Both the position numbers and the translations under genes were made by a program. The notes below the pieces were generated by a model. It made no database searches and was not told the DNA's origin. It saw only the letters and a program-made list of their open reading frames with translations. A stretch of 32,964 nucleotides of DNA, from NCBI GenBank assembly GCA_024643405.1, contig JAHENA010000028.1, positions 1 to 32,964 on the forward strand, written 5' to 3'. Source of the stretch: Flavobacteriales bacterium. Lineage in GTDB: Bacteria > Bacteroidota > Bacteroidia > Flavobacteriales > Flavobacteriaceae. Below, piece after piece: positions 25,978 to 32,444 of the stretch; the first letter of the stretch is position 1; each line of letters opens with the position of its first letter.

Positions 25978-26751
25978 ATGATTAAAAAATCGATTTCATT
26001 AATGTGTATAGCTGCCATTGTTTTTGGCTCCATGCTTACAGTAAAGGCCCAAGATGAATCTAAGGATTACAAAATGTGGGAAGATATTATGTTAACTCCA
26101 GACAATACAAAACTGAAGGTTTTGCAGGAAAACATGAGAAAGCATAACATGACCTATCATAAAGCGGGTCCAAATAAAGCAACGGTTTATAATATTACGT
26201 CTGGGCCTAATGCAGGTAATATCGTTTGGGAAATGGGACCCATGATGTATAAGCATAATGATTCACGTCCGGGAGAAGGCGCTCATGATGCCGATTGGAG
26301 AGATAATGTGATGCCTTATATAAAAAAGATTCAAACAATTGAATATTGGACTGAAAATAAAAAATTGAATAATACCGATATGCTTGGCGAAGACGGGAAT
26401 TCTAAATATCCAATAGCTTTTGTAAGATATTATGAAGTTGTTGATGGGCCAGCCCCAGGCATAAATGAATTCTTTGAAAGAATAAGTAAAACGGTCAAGG
26501 CATTAGAGGGTGTAAACCCTTGGGGCGTTTATTATAATGAGTTCAGACAAGGAAATCTTGGACGTCATATTGCTACTTGGTCTTTTAGTCCAAATTGGGC
26601 CGATTTTGACAAGGATGTGAATTGGGTTGAAACCTTCAATAAAGTAAATGGTGAAAACTCCTGGCAAAATCAGTTGGATTTGGAAAAAATAACCTTTTCA
26701 AATACCTGGGATGAAATTTTGGTATATAATGCCCAGATGAGCGGTCAGTAA
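25978..26751 (+). CDS. Secreted protein of unknown function
   Basis: A 257-residue protein with a clear signal peptide (MIKKSISLMCIAAIVFGSML, cleaved after VKAQ). The mature part is rich in Trp and other aromatic residues, for example NPWGVYYNEF, ATWSFSPNWADF and VNWVETF. There are no Cys residues beyond the signal and no catalytic motif that I recognise. The alternation of AFVRYYEV-like strands with helices could fit two dimeric alpha-beta barrel halves, but this is a weak impression. It is monocistronic, with its own promoter, a long leader and a terminator. I cannot name a function. Confidence 0.8.
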   Translation: MIKKSISLMCIAAIVFGSMLTVKAQDESKDYKMWEDIMLTPDNTKLKVLQENMRKHNMTYHKAGPNKATVYNITSGPNAGNIVWEMGPMMYKHNDSRPGEGAHDADWRDNVMPYIKKIQTIEYWTENKKLNNTDMLGEDGNSKYPIAFVRYYEVVDGPAPGINEFFERISKTVKALEGVNPWGVYYNEFRQGNLGRHIATWSFSPNWADFDKDVNWVETFNKVNGENSWQNQLDLEKITFSNTWDEILVYNAQMSGQ

Positions 26752-26794
26752 ATCTGTTTCAAGGGTCATTGATAAACCTACACAAGTTCTAAAT

Positions 26795-26829
26795 AAAAAC
26801 CTCCATTTTAAGATAAAATGGGGGTTTTT
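26795..26829 (+). terminator. Rho-independent terminator after the secreted protein gene
   Basis: Arms AAAAACCTCCATTTTA / TAAAATGGGGGTTTTT (one G-U pair) with a 3-base loop and a T run. Confidence 0.9.
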
Positions 26830-27009
26830 ATTATTCAAAACTTATTTTTAACTTCTTTTTAAGTCCTTCAACTATTAATTTTTAATCAAAACGTCTATTT
26901 ATATACTTTTATATAAAATTACATATTCTTAATTATTTGTTTTATTTTTAGGAATATGAAATTTTAAAGTGGCTTTTTTATTAATTAATTATTTTAATCC
27001 CTTACCCTC

Positions 27010-27294
27010 ATGGAAAACGGTTACGTCATTTTAGGTATTGTTGCCTTATTGTTTATTAGTATGTATGGTTATGCTTATGCCTCTGTTGCTTTAGAAAAAA
27101 TTCAAGAAAAAAAAGCTCTTAAAATTGAACTTAAAAAGGAACAATTAAGACTTGAAGACAAAGCTATAAAGCAGAATGCCAGAGATCAAAAAATGAGTCA
27201 ACTTAACAAGCGAAGTGAAGAAATAAGGCTTGAGCTTGAAAAACTTGAACAAAAGAAAACGGAAAAAGAAGTAAAAAGGCTTAAAATTAGCTAA
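27010..27294 (+). CDS. Small membrane-anchored coiled-coil protein
   Basis: A 94-residue protein. The N-terminal hydrophobic helix (VILGIVALLFISMYGYAYAS) is followed by a strongly charged Lys/Glu-rich helix over residues 33-94 with heptad-like spacing of Leu and Ile (LRLEDKAI, EEIRLELEKLEQKK), so a coiled coil facing the cytoplasm is likely. No known family recognised. It stands alone, 258 bases after the previous gene and 130 bases before the next. Composition bias means database similarity to other coiled coils would not be informative. Confidence 0.7.
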   Translation: MENGYVILGIVALLFISMYGYAYASVALEKIQEKKALKIELKKEQLRLEDKAIKQNARDQKMSQLNKRSEEIRLELEKLEQKKTEKEVKRLKIS

Positions 27295-27424
27295 ATTCAT
27301 TTGAGTATTTTTCTTTAATTGAACTTCATTAACATATCTCTTATTGTTGATTTTCAGTGCTTTCTATTAAAGTTCAGTATTTTATACTTAACTTTAAATG
27401 AAATAACAACCTAAAACCAACATT

Positions 27425-27961
27425 ATGAAACAATTCATTTTCATCTTATTCTGCGCAACTGTACTTATGGGTTGCCAACAAAAAACAGACAATTCTTCTC
27501 AGGAAGCGTTTGAAAAAAATTCAAAAACGGTTCTGGCTAACCTAGAAGGGTGGCAAAATGAAAACATTGATTATTCAATGTATTCCAAGGATTTTATCAT
27601 GCTAGAAACAGGTGTAGGAGCTGAAAAAGATTCATTAACCTTAGATGAAGTTATAGCAAATGATAAAAAAATGTGGGAATATTATGATTTTAAATTAGTA
27701 ACCAGTCCTCCGGTTTTGCTTCCTGGTGTTAATGCAGATACTAAACAACCAGATGGCTCTGTGAGGCATTATAGCACTTGGGAAATTACACTTCCAGCTA
27801 CAGATTCAACAGAAGCCAAATCAGGACAAATAAGACTTTATGAATCTTTTGATTTTGATGCTGATGGTAAAATATTATATCAACAAGTTTATGGTGATTT
27901 TGGTGGAATAATGATGAAATTACATCATGTTGATGATGACATGGGTGAAATGGAAGAATAG
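27425..27961 (+). CDS. Lipoprotein, possible NTF2/SnoaL-like domain
   Basis: A 178-residue lipoprotein with signal MKQFIFILFCATVLMGCQQ (lipobox LMGC). The mature part begins with a Ser/Gln/Asn linker. It continues with helices and strands (DYSMYSKDFIMLETG, LDEVIANDKKMWEYYDF, HYSTWEITLPATDS, GQIRLYESFDFDADGKI LYQQ without the space) that resemble the cone-shaped NTF2-like fold, in which small-molecule binding or hydrolysis is common. The fold call is an impression from the strand order, not from a motif. Monocistronic, ending in a strong terminator. Confidence 0.75.
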   Translation: MKQFIFILFCATVLMGCQQKTDNSSQEAFEKNSKTVLANLEGWQNENIDYSMYSKDFIMLETGVGAEKDSLTLDEVIANDKKMWEYYDFKLVTSPPVLLPGVNADTKQPDGSVRHYSTWEITLPATDSTEAKSGQIRLYESFDFDADGKILYQQVYGDFGGIMMKLHHVDDDMGEMEE

Positions 27962-27987
27962 TTAAAACGCCTTTTAAACAAAATTTT

Positions 27988-28023
27988 AAATCCTAACCGT
28001 TTTTAAAAACGGTTAGGATTTTT
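27988..28023 (+). terminator. Rho-independent terminator after the NTF2-like lipoprotein gene
   Basis: AAATCCTAACCGTTTTT and its complement meet without spacer, giving a stem of about 15 pairs with a 4-base loop, then TTT. Confidence 0.9.
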
Positions 28024-28034
28024 GTTATTTAACA

Positions 28035-28046
28035 TGATATCTGTCA
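28035..28046 (+). promoter_or_regulatory. TGAT-N4-GTCA site (one mismatch), candidate Crp/Fnr-type operator
   Basis: TGATATCTGTCA, the TGAC-N4-GTCA palindrome with one mismatch in the left arm. Its centre lies 33 bases upstream of the centre of TACTATTG (28070-28077), the same geometry as at 4270, 29472 and 31252. Confidence 0.45.
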
Positions 28047-28069
28047 CAAAAAATTTAATTAATTATTAT

Positions 28070-28077
28070 TACTATTG
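28070..28077 (+). promoter_or_regulatory. Imperfect -7 element of the OB-fold-like lipoprotein gene
   Basis: TACTATTG matches TAnnTTTG with one mismatch and sits 51 bases before the ATG. Confidence 0.4.
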
Positions 28078-28127
28078 CTTTAGTATTTAAACACATCATT
28101 TTTCTTTTAATTTTAAAATATCACAGC

Positions 28128-28874
28128 ATGAAATTTTTCAGATTTACTTTGGTTATTACTATTTTTTTGTTTTTCGCATGTAAAGACAAGTATAAAACAA
28201 TTCCTACTCAGGTGATTGATAATTCAGAAAACATGAATCAAGTAGTGAATCCTGAAGCTTCCAAATTACATACCGTAGTTGTCAATGAGATACTTCCTAC
28301 GGCTAATTACACCTATCTCAATGTAACAGAAGGAGAGAAAACTTTTTGGATTGCTGTGAGTAGCACAGATGCTAAAATAGGAGAAACGTATTTTTATGTT
28401 GGCGGCCTTTTAAAAAAGAATTTTGAAAGTAAAACATTAAATAAAGTGTTTGATGAATTGTATTTAATAGGAAATTTAGTTTCTTCAAATCATGGGGATG
28501 AGGTTGCCACTGCAAGTAATAATAATACTAAAGTTAATGAATTGGCAACTAACTCAGAGAAAATAAAAATAACAAGACAAAAAGGATCCATTAAAATATC
28601 TGAAATTGTAAATAATCCAAAAAAATATGCAGGACAAACTGTTCAGATTGATGGAGAATGCACAAAAATAAATCTTGGGATTATGGGCAAGAACTGGATT
28701 CATCTAAAAGATGGAAGTCAAGATGATTTTGATTTAGTGATTACTTCAGATGCCATGGTAGATGTAGGTGCTGTAATGACCATAAAAGCAGAAGTAGTTT
28801 TAAATAAAGATTTTGGTGCAGGTTATAAGTATGATTTGATATTAGAAAATGGCACCCTCGTAAAAAAACAGTAA
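28128..28874 (+). CDS. Lipoprotein with two OB-fold-like domains
   Basis: A 248-residue lipoprotein (MKFFRFTLVITIFLFFACKD, lipobox FFAC). After a linker, the first domain runs VVVNEILPTANYTYLNVTEG, EKTFWIAVSSTDAKIGETYFYVG. This is the pattern (short strands, GYTYV-like turn, W-A/V-A) of small periplasmic nucleic-acid-binding-like/NrfJ-type OB proteins. A second domain (VQIDGECTKINLGIMGKNWI, HLKDGSQDDFDLVIT, VDVGAVMTIKAEV) has the same order of elements, suggesting an internal duplication. The OB-fold assignment comes from pattern reading. A predicted Crp/Fnr-type site precedes it. The role is unknown; members next to respiratory genes are known, which would fit redox-responsive control. Confidence 0.8.
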   Translation: MKFFRFTLVITIFLFFACKDKYKTIPTQVIDNSENMNQVVNPEASKLHTVVVNEILPTANYTYLNVTEGEKTFWIAVSSTDAKIGETYFYVGGLLKKNFESKTLNKVFDELYLIGNLVSSNHGDEVATASNNNTKVNELATNSEKIKITRQKGSIKISEIVNNPKKYAGQTVQIDGECTKINLGIMGKNWIHLKDGSQDDFDLVITSDAMVDVGAVMTIKAEVVLNKDFGAGYKYDLILENGTLVKKQ

Positions 28875-28898
28875 ATATTTAAAGGGTCATTCCTGTAT

Positions 28899-29267
28899 TT
28901 ATTTTTTAAACATAAAATACACAGCTAAAATCAAGAGGATAAAAGCAATAACATGATTCAATCTAAAGGTTTCTGTTTTGAATACTACTAAGGTAAAAAC
29001 GGCAAAAACTAATAGCGTAATCACTTCTTGAATTACTTTAAGCTGTATTAATGTAAACGGACCACCATTATTTTTAAACCCTATTTTGTTGGCAGGTACT
29101 TGAAACATATACTCAAACAAGGCAATACCCCAGCTAATAAGAATTATTGAAATAAGACCTAATTTACTGGACCACTTCCATTCTGAAAATTTTAAATGGC
29201 CATACCAGGCGATAACCATAAAAGTATTGCTTAATACAAGAAGACAAATGGTCAAAATGGCTTTCAT
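28899..29267 (-). CDS. DMT-family membrane protein (DUF486)
   Basis: A 122-residue integral membrane protein of the DUF486 group within the drug/metabolite transporter superfamily. Four hydrophobic helices are visible: LTICLLVLSNTFMVIAWYG, GLISIILISWGIALFEYMF, VITLLVFAVFTLVVF and VIAFILLILAVYFMF. The loop QVPANKIGFKNNGGPFTLIQ, followed by LKVIQEVITL, is the family's conserved signature. No substrate is known. The gene faces the OB-fold-like lipoprotein gene tail to tail (24 bases between stops). A promoter with both elements lies upstream (29291-29321). Confidence 0.92.
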   Translation of the reverse strand: MKAILTICLLVLSNTFMVIAWYGHLKFSEWKWSSKLGLISIILISWGIALFEYMFQVPANKIGFKNNGGPFTLIQLKVIQEVITLLVFAVFTLVVFKTETFRLNHVIAFILLILAVYFMFKK

Positions 29268-29290
29268 AGATGGGCGTCATTAATTTTTGA

Positions 29291-29321
29291 TAAATATAAT
29301 TTGAAAAAGAATAGAATGCAA
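29291..29321 (-). promoter_or_regulatory. Candidate promoter of the DUF486 gene
   Basis: On the minus strand, TTG (29319-29321), 20 bases, then TATATTTA (29291-29298), one mismatch to TAnnTTTG. It lies 24 bases before the ATG, with the same spacing as the trp promoter. Confidence 0.5.
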
Positions 29322-29353
29322 TGGCGTTCAGTATTTTAAGAAGAATATATAAT

Positions 29354-29389
29354 AGAAAAAGGAAACACATCGTAATGCACTTCCTTTTT
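29354..29389. repeat. Inverted repeat in a divergent intergenic region
   Basis: Ten-base arms GAAAAAGGAA / TTCCTTTTTC with a 16-base loop. It resembles a terminator but lies between two divergent genes, where none is needed. Confidence 0.45.
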
Positions 29390-29471
29390 CTTCCATAATA
29401 TCAGGTTTGTTTACATTTAAGATACCTCAATATTACAATGCAAATTAACAAAAAAAGAGCTAATTAAAACA

Positions 29472-29483
29472 TGACTTTTGTCA
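29472..29483 (+). promoter_or_regulatory. TGAC-N4-GTCA palindrome upstream of the 66-residue gene
   Basis: The perfect 14-base dyad ATGAC-TTTT-GTCAT (29471-29484). Its centre is 33 bases upstream of the centre of TAATTTAA (29507-29514), a poor -7 element. Same spacing as at 4270, 28035 and 31252. Confidence 0.55.
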
Positions 29484-29546
29484 TGGAAAAATAAATTAAA
29501 AATGGATAATTTAAACGATTAATTAAACGTTTTTAAAAGAAATAAT

Positions 29547-29747
29547 ATGGATAGTGTTTTTCTAAATAAATTAAATACTCTTAAGAAATCGGATGATTTT
29601 AAAAAAGTAGCTAATGATGTTAACAATCCTTATTCTTTGTATTGCAACCAATATATAAGGGCCAGCGAAGAACAAAAAAAATGGATGGACAAAAACTCTG
29701 ATTATATTCTAAACAAAATCAAAACTTTAGAAAAAAAATATTGGTAA
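29547..29747 (+). CDS. Small protein of unknown function
   Basis: A 66-residue, charged protein with no signal peptide: LNKLNTLKKSDDFKKVANDV, then NPYSLYCNQYIRASEEQKKW and a Lys-rich helical end KIKTLEKKYW. No family recognised. The evidence for a real gene is contextual: a perfect ATGAC-TTTT-GTCAT palindrome 75 bases upstream at the activator distance from a weak promoter, and a strong terminator 24 bases after the stop codon. Probably cytoplasmic. Confidence 0.6.
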   Translation: MDSVFLNKLNTLKKSDDFKKVANDVNNPYSLYCNQYIRASEEQKKWMDKNSDYILNKIKTLEKKYW

Positions 29748-29770
29748 AATTGTATGCCTTTTAACTGTGA

Positions 29771-29808
29771 AAATCCATAATCTTAATTGCTTAGATTATG
29801 GATTTTTT
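29771..29808. terminator. Bidirectional terminator between the small gene and tnaA
   Basis: Arms AAATCCATAATCT / AGATTATGGATTT with a 9-base loop, T run on the plus side and A run (T on the minus side) before it. It can end both convergent transcripts. Confidence 0.85.
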
Positions 29809-29823
29809 CTTTGGTCTTTTCGT

Positions 29824-31206
29824 TCAAGCTGTAATTTTTTCTAATTTAACCGTAAAGTGTCTCATAATAGGTGCTTCTTCAATGATTCTGTAACCTCTTT
29901 TGGCTTCGCTTCTCGAGGTATAAATTTCTTTGATGACATGTGCAATATATTTCATGTGATTTAAAGAATAGGTTCTACGAGGAATTGCCAAACGAACTAG
30001 TTCTAATTCCGGATATCTGTTTTTATGCGTAAAAGGATCTCTGTCTGCCAGGATAGTTCCAATTTCTACACCTCTGATACCGCCAATAATATAAAGTTCT
30101 ATAGCTAATGCCTGTGCTCTGTATTCATCTCTTGGGATGGTTGGCACAAATTTGTTGGCATCTAAAAAAATAGCATGACCGCCAAAAGGTTGCTGCACTG
30201 GTACCCCAAATTCCACTAATTGGGTTCCTAAATAGGCCACCTGTTTTATTCTAGTTTCAAGATAATCAAACTCTGTCGCTTCATCCAGTCCTACTGCCAA
30301 TGCACCCATATCTCTGCCATTTAATCCGCCATAGGTGATAAAGCCTTCATACATAATATTAAAAACGGTTGCCTTTTTGTAAACTTCCTCATCATTAAGA
30401 GCAATAAAACCACCCATATTTACCAGACCGTCTTTTTTTGCACTCATGGTCATGCCGTCTGCATATGAGAAAAATTCTTTGACTATTTCCTTAATGGAGG
30501 CATTTTTATATCCTTCTTCTCTTATTTTTATGAAGTAAGCATTTTCAGCAAAACGTGCCGCATCAATAAACAAAGGGATATGATATTTTTTGCAGATTTT
30601 TGAAACCTCCTTAATATTTTCCATAGACACCGGTTGCCCACCAGCCGAGTTACAGGTTACCGTAACGATTACAAAAGGAATGTTATCCGTAGGGTTATTT
30701 TTTAACGCCGTTTCTAATTTTTCAATATTGACGTTTCCTTTAAAAGGATGATAGACGGTGGTGTTGAAGGCTTCATCAATAGTGCAATCAAGGGTGGAAG
30801 CTTTTCTAAATTCTATATGCCCTTTGGTGGTATCGAAATGGGAATTGCCAGGAATCACATCTCCCTCTTTTACCAAAACAGAAAACAAGACGTTTTCAGC
30901 AGCTCTTCCCTGATGGGTTGGTAAAAAATAGTTGAACCCAGTGAGGCGTTTTACGGTATCTTTTAATTTTAAAAAGGATTGAGATCCTGCATAACTTTCA
31001 TCACCCATCATCATTTCTGCCCATTGTTTATCGCTCATGGCACCGGTTCCAGAATCAGTTAGCAAATCAATAAACACCTTTTCTGAAGTTAAGTTGAATA
31101 AATTGTAATCAGCTTCCTTAATCCATTGTTTGCGTTCTTCAATAGTTGAAGGTTTTATGTATTCAACCATTTTGGTTTTATAGGGTTCTGCGTAGGGAAG
31201 ATTCAT
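29824..31206 (-). CDS. tnaA: Tryptophanase (tryptophan indole-lyase)
   Basis: PLP enzyme that splits tryptophan into indole, pyruvate and ammonia. 460 residues; beta-eliminating lyase family. Visible motifs: FIDLLTDSGTGAMSDKQWAE, MMMGDESYAGS, LPTHQGRAAENVL, VTVTCNSAGGQPVSM, FIDAARFAENAYFI and the PLP Lys258 in MSAKKDGLVNMGG. The close relative tyrosine phenol-lyase has an Arg in a MERG motif that binds the phenol. Here that motif is VEIG, and the C-terminal segment is MRHFTVKL with the His typical of tryptophanase, so tryptophanase is favoured. Unlike the enterobacterial operon, there is no room for a TnaC leader (only about 12 bases of 5' leader) and no permease gene adjoins it. Control appears to be at initiation, through the upstream palindrome. 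Confidence 0.95.
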   Translation of the reverse strand: MNLPYAEPYKTKMVEYIKPSTIEERKQWIKEADYNLFNLTSEKVFIDLLTDSGTGAMSDKQWAEMMMGDESYAGSQSFLKLKDTVKRLTGFNYFLPTHQGRAAENVLFSVLVKEGDVIPGNSHFDTTKGHIEFRKASTLDCTIDEAFNTTVYHPFKGNVNIEKLETALKNNPTDNIPFVIVTVTCNSAGGQPVSMENIKEVSKICKKYHIPLFIDAARFAENAYFIKIREEGYKNASIKEIVKEFFSYADGMTMSAKKDGLVNMGGFIALNDEEVYKKATVFNIMYEGFITYGGLNGRDMGALAVGLDEATEFDYLETRIKQVAYLGTQLVEFGVPVQQPFGGHAIFLDANKFVPTIPRDEYRAQALAIELYIIGGIRGVEIGTILADRDPFTHKNRYPELELVRLAIPRRTYSLNHMKYIAHVIKEIYTSRSEAKRGYRIIEEAPIMRHFTVKLEKITA

Positions 31207-31221
31207 AATTTTAGTTTAATG

Positions 31222-31229
31222 CAAAATTA
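31222..31229 (-). promoter_or_regulatory. -7 promoter element of tnaA
   Basis: TAATTTTG on the minus strand, an exact match to TAnnTTTG, 16 bases before the tnaA ATG. The palindrome at 31252 is centred 32 bases upstream. Confidence 0.6.
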
Positions 31230-31251
31230 CCAATCATAAACTGTTGGCATA

Positions 31252-31263
31252 TGACAAAAGTCA
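31252..31263 (-). promoter_or_regulatory. TGAC-N4-GTCA palindrome of tnaA, candidate Crp/Fnr-type operator
   Basis: TGACAAAAGTCA, centre 31257.5, which is 32 bases upstream of the centre of the exact tnaA -7 element, i.e. close to -40. It replaces the missing -33 element, as expected for a class II activated promoter. The core AAAA/TTTT is shared with the site at 29472. Confidence 0.6.
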
Positions 31264-31385
31264 GTAACCTCCATATTAGATCTTTCTAATTGGTTAAAGC
31301 ATATATTTTTCTTACAAATCTTTCAATTTTTCTATTTTAATTTTATATATTGAGCTATTATTAACCAACCTTAAATACATTAACT

Positions 31386-31430
31386 ATGAAAAACACCAAA
31401 AGTCCTCTGCTCAAAATATTCGTTAGCTAA
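31386..31430 (+). other. Mini-ORF, possible remnant or leader
   Basis: ATG at 31386 opens a 14-codon frame (MKNTKSPLLKIFVS, then TAA). The sequence looks like the first half of a signal peptide, but the frame stops before the hydrophobic core is complete. It could be the remnant of a decayed exported-protein gene, an upstream ORF, or chance. Confidence 0.3.
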
Positions 31431-31515
31431 GTGCTGCTGACACAGTGAATATCCCAAACATTATCCTACTTTATTCTAATACTAATTTTTTAATCATTTT
31501 TAAAACTGATTCAAT

Positions 31516-32430
31516 ATGCCAAATAATTATATAAAATTACAAGTAAAAAGTAGTGGACAATATTTAAATTCAGACTCCAATAATTATGCATGTCAAGCTG
31601 ATATGCCTACATCTAACAATTATTTATGGGAAATGACTGATGCACCAGGAAATGCTGGATGGTCTTTACTCCAAGTAAAACAAAGTAATTTATATTTATA
31701 TATAGATGGATCCAGTATGGCTAATGGGGCTATTGCTAAACTGGGAAGTTTACCTTCGTCCTTAACGCCTAATTTCTTGTGGAAAAAAATGGATGTGCCA
31801 GGTCAAACAGGTTGGTCTATGTTTCAGGTAAAGCACAGCCTACAATATTTAAACATATTAAATGGAGGTGTTATTATTGGTACTTATGCCTGTCAGGGTG
31901 TTGCAAATACTACCCCTAACTTCTTTTGGCTCCAACAGCCCAACAAAGATCCCAAAGCCGTAAAAATTGATCTTCAAATTAATTGTCAAGGACTTTACGA
32001 TTTACAGTCTAACGGAGGACCCGTTTCTGATGCTACGGCAAATGAAGAATTACTAATCAGTGATGATAATAATGGTCATAAAGAAAATAACAATCAAAGC
32101 TCATTTGAAACCATAGTAAATGCGGGAAGTATTGTTACCTGGGACGCCTCCATTGAACCAACTAATCCTCTAAATCGAAATTGGGATGTTAGAATTGATG
32201 GATTTCAAGCGGATTCAAACTCACAAAATATTTTTAATCTCGGATCAGCACATGGGAATAGCGGAAAATATACTGCACAAGTCTTATGGACAGCAATACC
32301 TCCTGACAGTGGTGATAATGAAACATATACTATTAATTTTTCAATTAAACCAAAAAGTAGTAATAGTTGGGTTTCTTTTAGCGTAGACCCTAAACTTAGA
32401 GTCGATCCTACTACTACGACTGATAAATAG
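31516..32430 (+). CDS. Beta-trefoil-like repeat protein with an unassigned C-terminal domain
   Basis: A 304-residue protein without signal peptide. Residues 1-141 contain three similar units: LQVKSSGQYLNS (8-19), LQVKQSNLYLYI (52-63) and FQVKHSLQYLNI (103-114). Each unit is followed some 20-25 residues on by an aromatic motif N-Y/F-L/F-W (35-38, 86-89, 135-138), and units two and three are introduced by PGxxGWS (44-50, 95-101). Three repeats of about 50 residues with this pattern fit a ricin-B-like beta-trefoil, a fold that often binds sugars. Residues 150-304 form a second, beta-rich part (IVTWDASIEPTNPLNRNWDV, YTINFSIKP, VSFSVDPKLRV) that I do not recognise. A secreted TPR protein gene starts 14 bases after its stop codon, so the two are probably co-transcribed. 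Without a signal it is either cytoplasmic or exported by another route. Confidence 0.75.
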   Translation: MPNNYIKLQVKSSGQYLNSDSNNYACQADMPTSNNYLWEMTDAPGNAGWSLLQVKQSNLYLYIDGSSMANGAIAKLGSLPSSLTPNFLWKKMDVPGQTGWSMFQVKHSLQYLNILNGGVIIGTYACQGVANTTPNFFWLQQPNKDPKAVKIDLQINCQGLYDLQSNGGPVSDATANEELLISDDNNGHKENNNQSSFETIVNAGSIVTWDASIEPTNPLNRNWDVRIDGFQADSNSQNIFNLGSAHGNSGKYTAQVLWTAIPPDSGDNETYTINFSIKPKSSNSWVSFSVDPKLRVDPTTTTDK

Positions 32431-32444
32431 TAAATCCAGATGTA

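Larger units (their letters stand above)
31207..31515. other. 309-base region between tnaA and the trefoil-repeat gene
   Basis: The tnaA promoter and operator occupy 31222-31263. The rest is AT-rich. It holds the string TTATTAACCAACC (31358-31370), also found 15 bases before the secreted-protein gene (25951-25963), followed by a 14-codon ORF (31386-31430). No structure suggestive of an RNA gene was seen. Confidence 0.45.

Noticed and set aside
29824-31206. Tyrosine phenol-lyase instead of tryptophanase
   Set aside because: The phenol-binding MERG Arg is replaced by VEIG, and the C-terminus has the RHFT pattern of tryptophanase.
31207-31260. TnaC-like leader peptide before tnaA
   Set aside because: The predicted 5' leader is only about 12 bases and no ORF with a Trp codon lies between promoter and tnaA.
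32186-32386. 66-codon ORF inside the trefoil-repeat gene
   Set aside because: Overlaps the C-terminal domain in another frame; no promoter or start signal.
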